A DNA stretch of 64,000 nt from Pseudomonas nitroreducens (lineage in GTDB: Bacteria; Pseudomonadota; Gammaproteobacteria; Pseudomonadales; Pseudomonadaceae). The DNA lies in NCBI RefSeq assembly GCF_014204515.1, contig NZ_JACHLI010000014.1, positions 62,001 through 126,000 of the forward strand, given 5' to 3'. Below are positions 1 to 7,531 of the stretch, one piece after another. A program made the translations under genes and the position numbers. The stretch's first letter is position 1. Every line of letters begins with the position of its first letter. The notes below the pieces were generated by a model. The model made no database searches, was not told where the DNA came from, and saw only the letters and a program-made list of their open reading frames with translations.

Positions 1-46
1 TCCCTTTCCGAGGCCGGAGGAGCCTCCCGGACCAGAGGAGCATTCC

Positions 47-658
47 ATGATCTTTCCCCTGACCCATTTCTTTTCCCATCCCGAGCGGGCATGGCACGAG
101 CTGCGCGAGAACACCGAAGAGCACCCGGCCAGCTACCTGCCGTTCTGGCTGCTGATGCCGCTGATCCCGGCGGTCTGCCTGTTCATCGGCACCACCCAGG
201 TCGGCTGGCGCCTGCCCGGCAATGGCGCCACCCAGTTCCTCAGTGGCATCAGCGGTGCGCTGCTGGCGGTCTGGTGCTACGTCGGGCTGGTGGCCGGCAT
301 CGTGATCATCGCCTACCTGACGCGCTGGGTCCTGTTCCGCACCGATGTGCGGCCCAACGTCAACCGCAGCATGGGCTTTTCCACGGCGGTGGCGCTGCCG
401 CTGATGCTGGCCGGCATCGCTGCGCTGCTGCCCTCGCGCTGGCTGCTGCTCCTCGCCGCCGTCGCGGCAACGGCCTATTCGGGCTGGCTGCTGTTCCTCG
501 GCCTGCCCATCTACATGCGCCTGACACAACGCAGTGCGGCCTTCTACTCCAGCTGCATCCTCGCCCTGGGCTTCCTCGCTCTGCTGACCACAGCGTTCGC
601 CTTTCTCGAGTTGTGGAGCCAGTCGATGGCCGGGGCGGGGGAATATCTGCAGGAGTAG
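47..658 (+). CDS. Yip1-family inner-membrane protein
   Basis: A 203-residue protein dominated by about five hydrophobic segments (roughly residues 28-50, 65-96, 110-130, 131-155 and 165-190), typical of the Yip1/DUF1282 family of small bacterial integral membrane proteins. The substrate or partner is unknown. The ATG is well placed behind an AGAGGAG Shine-Dalgarno sequence 6-12 bases upstream. The gene stands alone, with the next genes on the opposite strand. The family call rests on overall hydropathy and the loop motifs rather than on catalytic residues; the membrane location is secure, the function is not. Confidence 0.75.
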   Translation: MIFPLTHFFSHPERAWHELRENTEEHPASYLPFWLLMPLIPAVCLFIGTTQVGWRLPGNGATQFLSGISGALLAVWCYVGLVAGIVIIAYLTRWVLFRTDVRPNVNRSMGFSTAVALPLMLAGIAALLPSRWLLLLAAVAATAYSGWLLFLGLPIYMRLTQRSAAFYSSCILALGFLALLTTAFAFLELWSQSMAGAGEYLQE

Positions 659-724
659 CTTCCCCCCTGCGCACGTTTCAACGCGCTGGGGCCCTTCAGC
701 TACCCTGCGCGCGCTGCGGAAAAT

Positions 725-747
725 TGCGGACGGAGTGCGCTCCTACG
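725..747. repeat. Degenerate REP-like sequence
   Basis: Imperfect copy of the GCGGAC..GTCCGCTCCTAC type REP seen intact elsewhere in the window (for example 34790-34861). One arm base differs (GTGCGC instead of GTCCGC). It lies between two converging genes. Confidence 0.45.
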
Positions 748-830
748 AAAACGCCTGAAGAGCGGATTCATCCGCGATCCGGCCCGGGCCGGCCCGCATG
801 GCTCCGGCCTGGAGCCCTGCGGGGTGAAGG

Positions 831-971
831 TCATTGCTCCGGGCGCGGCAGCGGCTCCTCGGGAGGCTGCTGGTTGGGCACCTCCTCGGGGAAATCCTCG
901 GGAATCTGGCTCTCGCGATCGGGCGGCGGCTGCATCGGGTCTGGCTGCTGGGCGTGGGGCTGGACGTTCAT
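831..971 (-). CDS. Small proline/glutamate-rich protein (46 aa)
   Basis: Reading leftward from an ATG at 971 gives a 46-residue acidic protein rich in Pro, Gln and Glu, beginning MNVQPHAQQPDPMQ and ending PRPEQ, with no hydrophobic segment. A clear GGAGGA Shine-Dalgarno sequence lies 6-11 bases before the ATG. It is too short for usual ORF cut-offs. It sits immediately downstream of the hybrid sensor kinase on the same strand, so it could be co-transcribed. The composition suggests a disordered peptide. No family is recognised. Confidence 0.6.
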   Translation of the reverse strand: MNVQPHAQQPDPMQPPPDRESQIPEDFPEEVPNQQPPEEPLPRPEQ

Positions 972-1037
972 GGCGAATCCTCCGGGACAGGGCAGTCACC
1001 TGTTGGGCTGCGCCGTGCCGCCGGAGGTTCGCTTTTT

Positions 1038-2987
1038 CTAGCCGGCAGCCTTCACCTGCAGCAGCAGCGCCAGCAACTGGTCGCGGTCGAACGGTTTGGG
1101 CAGGCGCAGCACCGATTCGGCCAGGGTGTCCAGGCGCCCGGCATAGCCGGTGGTGAGCACGCAGGTCAGGCGCGAATGGGATTGTCGTACCTGCTGGATC
1201 AGCAGCATGCCGTCCATGTCGGGCATGGCGAAGTCGGTGATCAGCAGGTCGTAGCTGGTCTGGTCCAGCAGCTGCAGCGCCACCCGCGCCGAGTCGGCAC
1301 GGCCGACCTGACAGCCGAGGTCGGCCAGCAGCGCGGCGGTACCCGCCAGTACCAGGGCATCGTCGTCCACCACCAGCACGCGCAGGCCCACCGGGCCGCT
1401 CGCGGCGCTGTCGGGCTGTTCGATTGTTGCCGTCGACGCCGTCTCGGCCGGTGCCTTGACCTTCACCGCCGGCAACCAGACTTCCGCCGTGGTGCCCTGG
1501 CCCGGCGCGCTGCGCAACAACAGAGCGCCGCCCTGCTGCTGGGCCAGCCCATGGACGATGGACAGCCCCAGCCCGGTGCCCTTGCCGGTGGCCTTGGTGG
1601 TGAAGAAGGGTTCGGCGGCGCGGCGCAGCGTGTCCTCGTCCATGCCCTGGCCGGAGTCGGTGACCGCCAGGCATACGTAGCTCCCCGCTGCCAGCTTGCC
1701 GCTCTGCTGCGGGCCGACTACTTCGTTGCGCGCTGAAAAGGTAATGCTGCCGCCGCCGGGCATGGCGTCGCGGGCATTGGTGGCGAGGTTGATGATCGCC
1801 AGTTCCAGCTGGTTCTGATCGCTCATCACGCAATCCAGTTGCAACGGGAAGCGCGTCTCCAGGCTGATGGTCGGGCCGAGGGAGCTGACCAGCAGCTCGC
1901 TCATGTCCTGCAGCAGCGCCGGCAGCTGGATCGGCTGCGGGAACAGGCGCTGCTTGCGGGCGAAGGCGAGCATCCGCTGGGTCAGCTGGGCGCCGCGGCG
2001 GGTCGCTTCCAGGGCGTTGCGCCAGATGCCCTGGACCTTCTCGTTGTCGCGCGGCAGCTGGCGCTCCAGCAGCTGCAGGCCGCCGAGGATCACCGTCAGC
2101 AGGTTATTGAAGTCGTGGGCGACACCGCCGGTGAGCTGGCCCAGGGACTCCATCTTCTGCGACTGGATCAGCTCGTCGCGGGCGCGCTCCAGCTCCTCCT
2201 GGGCGCGCTTCTTGTCGGTGATGTCGCGGGTGATCTTGGCGAAACCCACCAGCTTGCCGCTGTCGTCGAACACCGGGTCGATAACGATGTTGGCCCAGAA
2301 GCGCGAGCCGTCCTTGCGCATCTGCTGGCGTTCTTCCTCATAGCGGCCTTCCGCCAGGGCGGTATCCAGGCTGCTCTGGGGAATCCCGGCCTGGCGGTCG
2401 TCCTCGCCGTAGAAACAGTCGAAGCGGCGGCCGATGATCTCTTCCGGGCAGTAGCCCTTGATCCGCTCCGCGCCCGGGTTCCAGCTGGTGACGTTGCCCT
2501 GGGGGTCGAGCATGTACAGCGCGTAGTCGGTGACGCCGTTGACCAGCAGGCGGAAGTGCTGCTCGCTGCGCCGCAGGGCCTGCTCGGTCTCGTGCTGCTC
2601 GGTGCGGTCGCGGGTGATCTTGGCGAACCCCAGCAGCTCGCCGGAAACGTCGCGGATGGCGTCGATCACCACGTGGGCCCAGAACGAGCTGCCGTCGCGG
2701 TGCAGCCGCCAGCCCTCGCTCTCGTAGCGGCCGACCCGCGCCGCCTCGCCCAGGGCGTGCTCGGGCAGGCCGGCCTCGCGGTCGGCGGGGGTGTAGAAGC
2801 GGGAAAAATGCTGCCCGAGGATTTCGTCGGCGGCGTAGCCCTTCAGGCGCTGCGCGCCGGAACTCCAGCTGCTGACCCGGCCATCGGGGTCGAGCATGTA
2901 GATCGCATAGTCGGTCACCGCCTCGACCAGCAGGCGGTAGCGGGCATCCTCCACGAGCTGGGCGGTGCTGGCGATGGTATCGGGCAT
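1038..2987 (-). CDS. PAS-PAS hybrid sensor histidine kinase/response regulator
   Basis: Cytoplasmic hybrid kinase with no membrane segments. Two successive PAS domains come first (about residues 10-135 and 145-260), each followed by a PAC-like FAKITRD motif. A short coiled coil follows, then a HisKA domain with the H-box GGVAHDFNNLLT near residue 300, a HATPase domain (N-box NLATNARDAMPGGG, G-boxes DSGQGM and GKGTGLGLS), and a C-terminal receiver with DDD acidic pocket, phospho-acceptor in LITDFAMPDMDG and the conserved KP lysine. The start at 2987 is preferred because AAGGGAG lies 10 bases before it; an ATG eight codons upstream (3011) lacks a good ribosome site. PAS sensing suggests redox, light or small-ligand input. 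No dedicated output regulator is adjacent. Confidence 0.88.
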   Translation of the reverse strand: MPDTIASTAQLVEDARYRLLVEAVTDYAIYMLDPDGRVSSWSSGAQRLKGYAADEILGQHFSRFYTPADREAGLPEHALGEAARVGRYESEGWRLHRDGSSFWAHVVIDAIRDVSGELLGFAKITRDRTEQHETEQALRRSEQHFRLLVNGVTDYALYMLDPQGNVTSWNPGAERIKGYCPEEIIGRRFDCFYGEDDRQAGIPQSSLDTALAEGRYEEERQQMRKDGSRFWANIVIDPVFDDSGKLVGFAKITRDITDKKRAQEELERARDELIQSQKMESLGQLTGGVAHDFNNLLTVILGGLQLLERQLPRDNEKVQGIWRNALEATRRGAQLTQRMLAFARKQRLFPQPIQLPALLQDMSELLVSSLGPTISLETRFPLQLDCVMSDQNQLELAIINLATNARDAMPGGGSITFSARNEVVGPQQSGKLAAGSYVCLAVTDSGQGMDEDTLRRAAEPFFTTKATGKGTGLGLSIVHGLAQQQGGALLLRSAPGQGTTAEVWLPAVKVKAPAETASTATIEQPDSAASGPVGLRVLVVDDDALVLAGTAALLADLGCQVGRADSARVALQLLDQTSYDLLITDFAMPDMDGMLLIQQVRQSHSRLTCVLTTGYAGRLDTLAESVLRLPKPFDRDQLLALLLQVKAAG

Positions 2988-3173
2988 GAAGTCTTCGCTC
3001 CCTTGGCTCATTCAGCAAAGCATAGGCGCCGCCATCCTACCCAATCTGCCGCCAGACGGCTTGTCCTCTGGCATTGCCGCCACTGGCGGAAAAACCTGAA
3101 CCCCCGCCCACGCCCCCGGATCAACCCTGTAATCCTCGCCTGGCGAGGCCAGTTAAATGACCGGGAGAACCCC

Positions 3174-3689
3174 ATGAAAACCACCACCCTGCTCCACGGC
3201 GCAATCGTCAGTGCCGCCCTGCTGCTCAGTGGCCCGCTGCTGGCCGCCGATCCCCATTCCCAGGCGCAGAACTTCGTCAGCCAGGCCTCCGCCGCCGGCA
3301 TGGCGGAGATCGACGCGGCCAAGCTGGCGCTGAAGAAGAGCCAGTCCAATGACGTCAAGGCCTTCGCCCAGCACATCATCGACGACCACACCAAGGCCGG
3401 CGAGGAGCTCAAGGTCATCGCCCAGCAACAGAAGCTGGAGCTCGCCGACTCCCCGGCGATGGTCGACCAGGCCAAGGCCAAGGTGCTGGATGTGCGTGAC
3501 GACTCCTTTGACGCCGCCTACGCCAACAACCAGGTCGGCGCCCACGAAGACGCGGTGAAGCTGTTCACCGATGCGGCGAACAATTCCGCAGATACCCGGA
3601 TCAAGGCGTTCGCCCAGCAGACCCTGCCGGTTCTGCAGCAGCACCTGGAGATGGCCCAGGAACTGGTCAAGGCGCATCCGTCGAAGTGA
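3174..3689 (+). CDS. Secreted DUF4142 protein
   Basis: A 171-residue protein with an N-terminal signal peptide (Lys at position 2, hydrophobic core, cleavage probably after the LLAA segment near residue 24) followed by a helical DUF4142 domain: two helical hairpins with the motif AFAQHIIDDHTKAGEEL and a late His/Glu-rich helix. Family members are predicted periplasmic four-helix-bundle, ferritin-like proteins of unknown role. The ATG follows CCGGGAG. It is divergent from the sensor kinase, with the two starts separated by under 200 bases. Confidence 0.8.
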   Translation: MKTTTLLHGAIVSAALLLSGPLLAADPHSQAQNFVSQASAAGMAEIDAAKLALKKSQSNDVKAFAQHIIDDHTKAGEELKVIAQQQKLELADSPAMVDQAKAKVLDVRDDSFDAAYANNQVGAHEDAVKLFTDAANNSADTRIKAFAQQTLPVLQQHLEMAQELVKAHPSK

Positions 3690-4248
3690 GCCGGGAATTG
3701 TCTGCCCGGCAGGGGCGCAGGATGGCCTCCACGGGGGCCGTGGCAGAGCGCGTGCTCGCCTTGCTCGCCGGTTTGCCACCTCGGGTGCGGGTAAGCGAAG
3801 CGGCAAGGCATTTTGCAACCAGCCACTCCGTGCTTCGTGCAGTTTGCTGGTCGCACATGGCCACGCCCGCGGCCTGATTTGCAGCCAGATCAGCCACTTG
3901 CGCACGAGCCGCGGATTGGTACGGACCCTGCTTGCAGTAACAGGTGTCGACCCGGACTTCCACCGGACGGCGCCTTTCTCCCCTGCCTGAATGACTGCCG
4001 AAGAGCGTGCCGCCCCGCAAAGCCGAGGCTGCCGCTTGCGCGCCTTCGTGCGCGGCGGGCATTCCAGGCAGGGAGCGGGCAGCCGCACGGAGGTCGGCAG
4101 ATCGTCGCAGCATCGCCAGGACGGGTTAACCCAGCCTGGCGCCGCAGGGCACTACAAGGTTTTCGAGCCTAGGACTTCGAGTCGGGCCGCCAGGACGTGC
4201 GGACCCAACTCCCTGGAACAGCCGACAGACACGAGCGAGGAACGAACA
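3690..4248. other. Intergenic region upstream of glgA, no supported gene
   Basis: About 560 bases without a convincing gene. Frames are open on both strands because of high GC, but none has a plausible ribosome site plus family-like protein. The glgA promoter probably lies in the right-hand part. No strong terminator hairpin was seen after the DUF4142 gene. Confidence 0.5.
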
Positions 4249-5778
4249 ATGCGCAACCAGCTGGCCGATGTGCGCCTGGAACCAGCCACAGTCAACCTCA
4301 CCTCCCTGCCATCGGCCGATGGTGCGCCGTCCCAACCGCGCAAGCGAATACTCTTCGCCACCTCCGAGTTCAGCGACTTCGTCAAGGCCGGCGGCCTGGG
4401 TGACGTGTCCGCCGACCTGCCGCGGGCGCTGCTCGCCGATCACGATATCCGCGTGCTGCTTCCCGGTTATCCGCAGGTGCTCAAGGGCGCCGTGGCCTGC
4501 CGGCTGGTCGGCCGCCTGCCGGGGCTGGCGGCGTTGCCGGCCTGCGACATCGGCGAGCTGAAGCTGGCCGACGGGCTGGTGGTCTACGCGGTGATCTGCC
4601 CGGAACTGTACGACCGCCCCGGCACCCCCTACGTCGACCAGCACGGCCATGAATGGGCCGACAACCACATCCGCTTCGCCCGCCTGAGCCTGGCCGCCGC
4701 CGACCTCGCCGCCGGCAGGGGCGAACTGGGCTGGAAACCCGACCTGCTGCATGTCAACGACTGGCCCACCGCGCTGGCACCGGCCTACATGGCCTGGCGC
4801 GGGCTGGCCACGCCCAGCGTGCTGACCATCCACAACCTCGGCTACCAGGGCGCCTGTCCGATGGGCTGCAGCGCCGAGCTGGGCCTGCCGGAAACCGCCG
4901 GCCTGCCGGAGAGCATGGAGTTCTACGGCAAGCTGTCGTTCCTCAAGGCCGGCATCAGCCACGCCAGCCACATCACCACGGTGAGCGAGACCTACGCCCG
5001 CGAAATCACCGGACCAGACCTGGGCTGCGGCATGCATGGCGTGCTGTCTCAGCGTCGTGACCGCGGCCAGCTCAGCGGCATCACCCACGGCATCGATGCC
5101 GGCTGGGACCCGCTGAACGACCCGCACCTGATCGAGGGCTTCGATGCCGCGCGCCTGGCCGGCAAGCGCCGCAACGCCGAATACGTGGAGAAGCAGTTCG
5201 GCCTGCTGCCGGGCCGCGGCCCGCTGTTCGCCGTGGTTTCGCGCCTGGTGCAGCAGAAAGGCATCGACCTGACCCTGGCCATCGCCGACGACGTGGTCGC
5301 CGCCGGCGGGCGCCTGGTGTCGATCGGCTGCGGCGAGCCGGAACTGGAGCAGGCCATGCGCGAGCTGGCCGAGCGCTATCCGGGGCGCGTCGCGGTGCAC
5401 ATCGGTTTCGACGAGACCACCGCCCGGCGCATCTACGCCGCCAGCGACTTCCTGCTCATGCCCTCGCGCTACGAACCTTGTGGCCTCAGCCAGATGTACG
5501 CCCAGCGCTTCGGCTCGCTGCCGATCGCGCGGCACACCGGCGGCCTGGCCGACACCATCATCGACGGCGTCACCGGCCTGCTGTTCCGCGACGAGACCCC
5601 GGCCAGCTACTTCGACGCCGTGCGCCGCGCGCTGAACATCTACCGCTACCCGGAGCTACTCCATGCCATGCGCTGCAAGGCCATGGAGTCGCCGCTGCCG
5701 TGGGACGAAGCCGTGCGCCCCTACACCGCCCTCTACCAGCGCCTGTTGCAGCGGGTACCGGCGCAGGCCGTGCGATGA
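4249..5778 (+). CDS. glgA: Glycogen synthase, ADP-glucose type
   Basis: A 509-residue GT5-family glucosyltransferase that would extend alpha-1,4-glucan chains from ADP-glucose in the cytoplasm. The N-terminal KAGGL substrate-binding motif is at residues 46-50, and the C-terminal GT-B half carries the SRYEPCGLSQ motif and HTGGLADTI. About 30 extra N-terminal residues precede the usual family start. The chosen ATG has GAGGAA just upstream. It heads the operon: its TGA overlaps the treZ ATG (ATGA). The set of glgA with treZ, treY, malQ and glgX is the known Pseudomonas arrangement linking glucan and trehalose turnover. Confidence 0.93.
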   Translation: MRNQLADVRLEPATVNLTSLPSADGAPSQPRKRILFATSEFSDFVKAGGLGDVSADLPRALLADHDIRVLLPGYPQVLKGAVACRLVGRLPGLAALPACDIGELKLADGLVVYAVICPELYDRPGTPYVDQHGHEWADNHIRFARLSLAAADLAAGRGELGWKPDLLHVNDWPTALAPAYMAWRGLATPSVLTIHNLGYQGACPMGCSAELGLPETAGLPESMEFYGKLSFLKAGISHASHITTVSETYAREITGPDLGCGMHGVLSQRRDRGQLSGITHGIDAGWDPLNDPHLIEGFDAARLAGKRRNAEYVEKQFGLLPGRGPLFAVVSRLVQQKGIDLTLAIADDVVAAGGRLVSIGCGEPELEQAMRELAERYPGRVAVHIGFDETTARRIYAASDFLLMPSRYEPCGLSQMYAQRFGSLPIARHTGGLADTIIDGVTGLLFRDETPASYFDAVRRALNIYRYPELLHAMRCKAMESPLPWDEAVRPYTALYQRLLQRVPAQAVR

Positions 5779-7463
5779 CCCCGCAGCACACTCCACAACA
5801 CGGCGCACAGGTCCTGCCCGGTGGCAGGGTGCGCTTCGCGCTGTGGGCGCCGGATGCCCAACGGGTTGAGCTGGAACTGGGCGGCGGCAGGCGGCACGAC
5901 CTGGCGGCCGGCGCGGACGGCTGGTTCAGCGGCGAAGTTCCCGCCATCGTCGGACAGACCTACCGCTACCGCATCGACCACGACCTGCTGGTGGCGGACC
6001 CGGCCTCGCGGGACCAGGCCGGCGGCGTCGAAGGCGAAAGCCGGGTGGTCGACCCGACCACCTACCGCTGGCTGTATCCGCACTGGCGCGGCCGGCCCTG
6101 GCATGAAGCGGTGATCTACGAAGTCCATGCCGGGCTGTTCGATGGTTTCTCCGCGCTGCAGGGGCGCCTGGAAGCACTGGCGGCGCTGGGCATCACCGCC
6201 ATCGAACTGATGCCGCTCAACGCCTTTCCCGGCCGGCGCAACTGGGGCTACGACGGCGTCCTGCCCTATGCGCCGTCCTGCGCCTATGGCGACCCGGACA
6301 CCCTCCGCCGGCTGATCGACAAGGCCCACGGCCTGGGCCTGATGGTCTTCGTCGATGTGGTCTACAACCACTTCGGCCCGCAGGGCAATTACCTCGGGCG
6401 CTATGCCAGCGCCTTCTTCCGCGAGGACCGGCAGACGCCCTGGGGCCCGGTCATCGACTTCCGCCAGCCGGCGGTGCGCGAGTTCTTCATCGGCAACGCC
6501 GAGATGTGGGTGCGCGAATACCGCGTCGACGGCCTGCGCATCGACGCGGTGCACGCCATCGCCGACCAGGACTTCCTGCGCCAGCTCGCCGAGCGCGCCC
6601 GCCAGGCCGCCGCAGGCCGCGAGCTGCACCTGATCCTGGAAAACGAACACAACGAGGCCAGCCTGCTGCAGGGCGAGCATGGCTTCGACGCGCAGTGGAA
6701 CGACGACCTGCACCATTGCCTGCACGTACTGCTCACCGGCGAGGACGAGGCCTACTACGTCGACTACTCGCACCAGCCCATCGAGCAACTGTGCCGCTGC
6801 CTGTGCGAGGGCTTCGCCTTCCAGGGCGAGACCAACTACCGCGGCGTCGCCCGCGGCGAGCCCAGTGGCGAACTGAGCCCGCAGGCCTTCGTGGCCTTCC
6901 TGCAGAACCATGACCAGGTCGGCAACCGCGCCCTGGGCGAGCGCCTGACCACCCTCGCCCACGCCGACCGCCTGCGCGCCGCCAGCGCACTGGTGCTGCT
7001 CTGCCCCATGGTGCCGATGCTGTTCATGGGCGAGGAATGGGGCGAGCAGCAGCCCTTCCTGTTCTTCACCGACTACCAGGGCGAGCTGGCTCGCGCCGTC
7101 ACCGAAGGCCGGCGCGAGGAGTTCAAGCGCTTCAGCCGGTTCTCCGCGCCCGGCGCGGCGGCCTGGATTCCCGATCCGAACGACTACCAGACCTTCGTCG
7201 CCTCGCGCCCGCGCCCCGAGCAGGCTGACGAAAGCTGGCGCGCGCACTGCCGCGAGCTGCTGGAGATTCGCCAGCACTGGCTGACCCCGCGCCTGCCCGG
7301 CAGCCGCGCACTGGATGCGCAAGCGCTGGGCCCGCGTGCCCTGAGTGCGAAATGGCGCCTGGGCGACGGCAGCCTGTGGCGCCTCGACCTCAACCTGGGC
7401 CCGGACGACATCGCCATCGAGCCACCGGCGGAAGGCGCCCAGGTGCTGTTCTGCTGCGGCTAG
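5775..7463 (+). CDS. treZ: Maltooligosyltrehalose trehalohydrolase, with possible early amber stop
   Basis: GH13 enzyme that releases trehalose from maltooligosyltrehalose made by TreY. An N-terminal beta-sandwich is followed by a barrel with the four GH13 regions: VDVVYNH, DGLRIDAVH (nucleophile Asp), LENEHNE (acid/base Glu) and QNHDQ. The frame ends at a TAG (7461-7463), giving 562 residues. Reading past the TAG adds 22 sense codons, then a TGA at 7530-7532 that shares a base with the malQ ATG. All the other early operon junctions overlap, so the TAG looks like a nonsense change or a sequencing error. The catalytic core is intact either way. Confidence 0.9.
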   Translation: MTPQHTPQHGAQVLPGGRVRFALWAPDAQRVELELGGGRRHDLAAGADGWFSGEVPAIVGQTYRYRIDHDLLVADPASRDQAGGVEGESRVVDPTTYRWLYPHWRGRPWHEAVIYEVHAGLFDGFSALQGRLEALAALGITAIELMPLNAFPGRRNWGYDGVLPYAPSCAYGDPDTLRRLIDKAHGLGLMVFVDVVYNHFGPQGNYLGRYASAFFREDRQTPWGPVIDFRQPAVREFFIGNAEMWVREYRVDGLRIDAVHAIADQDFLRQLAERARQAAAGRELHLILENEHNEASLLQGEHGFDAQWNDDLHHCLHVLLTGEDEAYYVDYSHQPIEQLCRCLCEGFAFQGETNYRGVARGEPSGELSPQAFVAFLQNHDQVGNRALGERLTTLAHADRLRAASALVLLCPMVPMLFMGEEWGEQQPFLFFTDYQGELARAVTEGRREEFKRFSRFSAPGAAAWIPDPNDYQTFVASRPRPEQADESWRAHCRELLEIRQHWLTPRLPGSRALDAQALGPRALSAKWRLGDGSLWRLDLNLGPDDIAIEPPAEGAQVLFCCG

Positions 7464-7531
7464 AGCGCCGCCCACTACCGCCATGGCTGGCTCGGCGCCG
7501 CCGCGCTGGTGGCCAGCCTGGAGACGAGCTG

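Noticed and set aside
1839..3173. Upstream extension of the DUF4142 protein frame through the sensor kinase region
   Set aside because: The extension is antisense to the kinase; the ATG at 3174 begins a clear signal peptide.
3667..4113. Minus-strand open frame of 148 codons between the DUF4142 gene and glgA
   Set aside because: No ribosome site, Arg/Ala/Ser-rich composition typical of antisense frames in GC-rich DNA, and overlap with the end of the DUF4142 gene.
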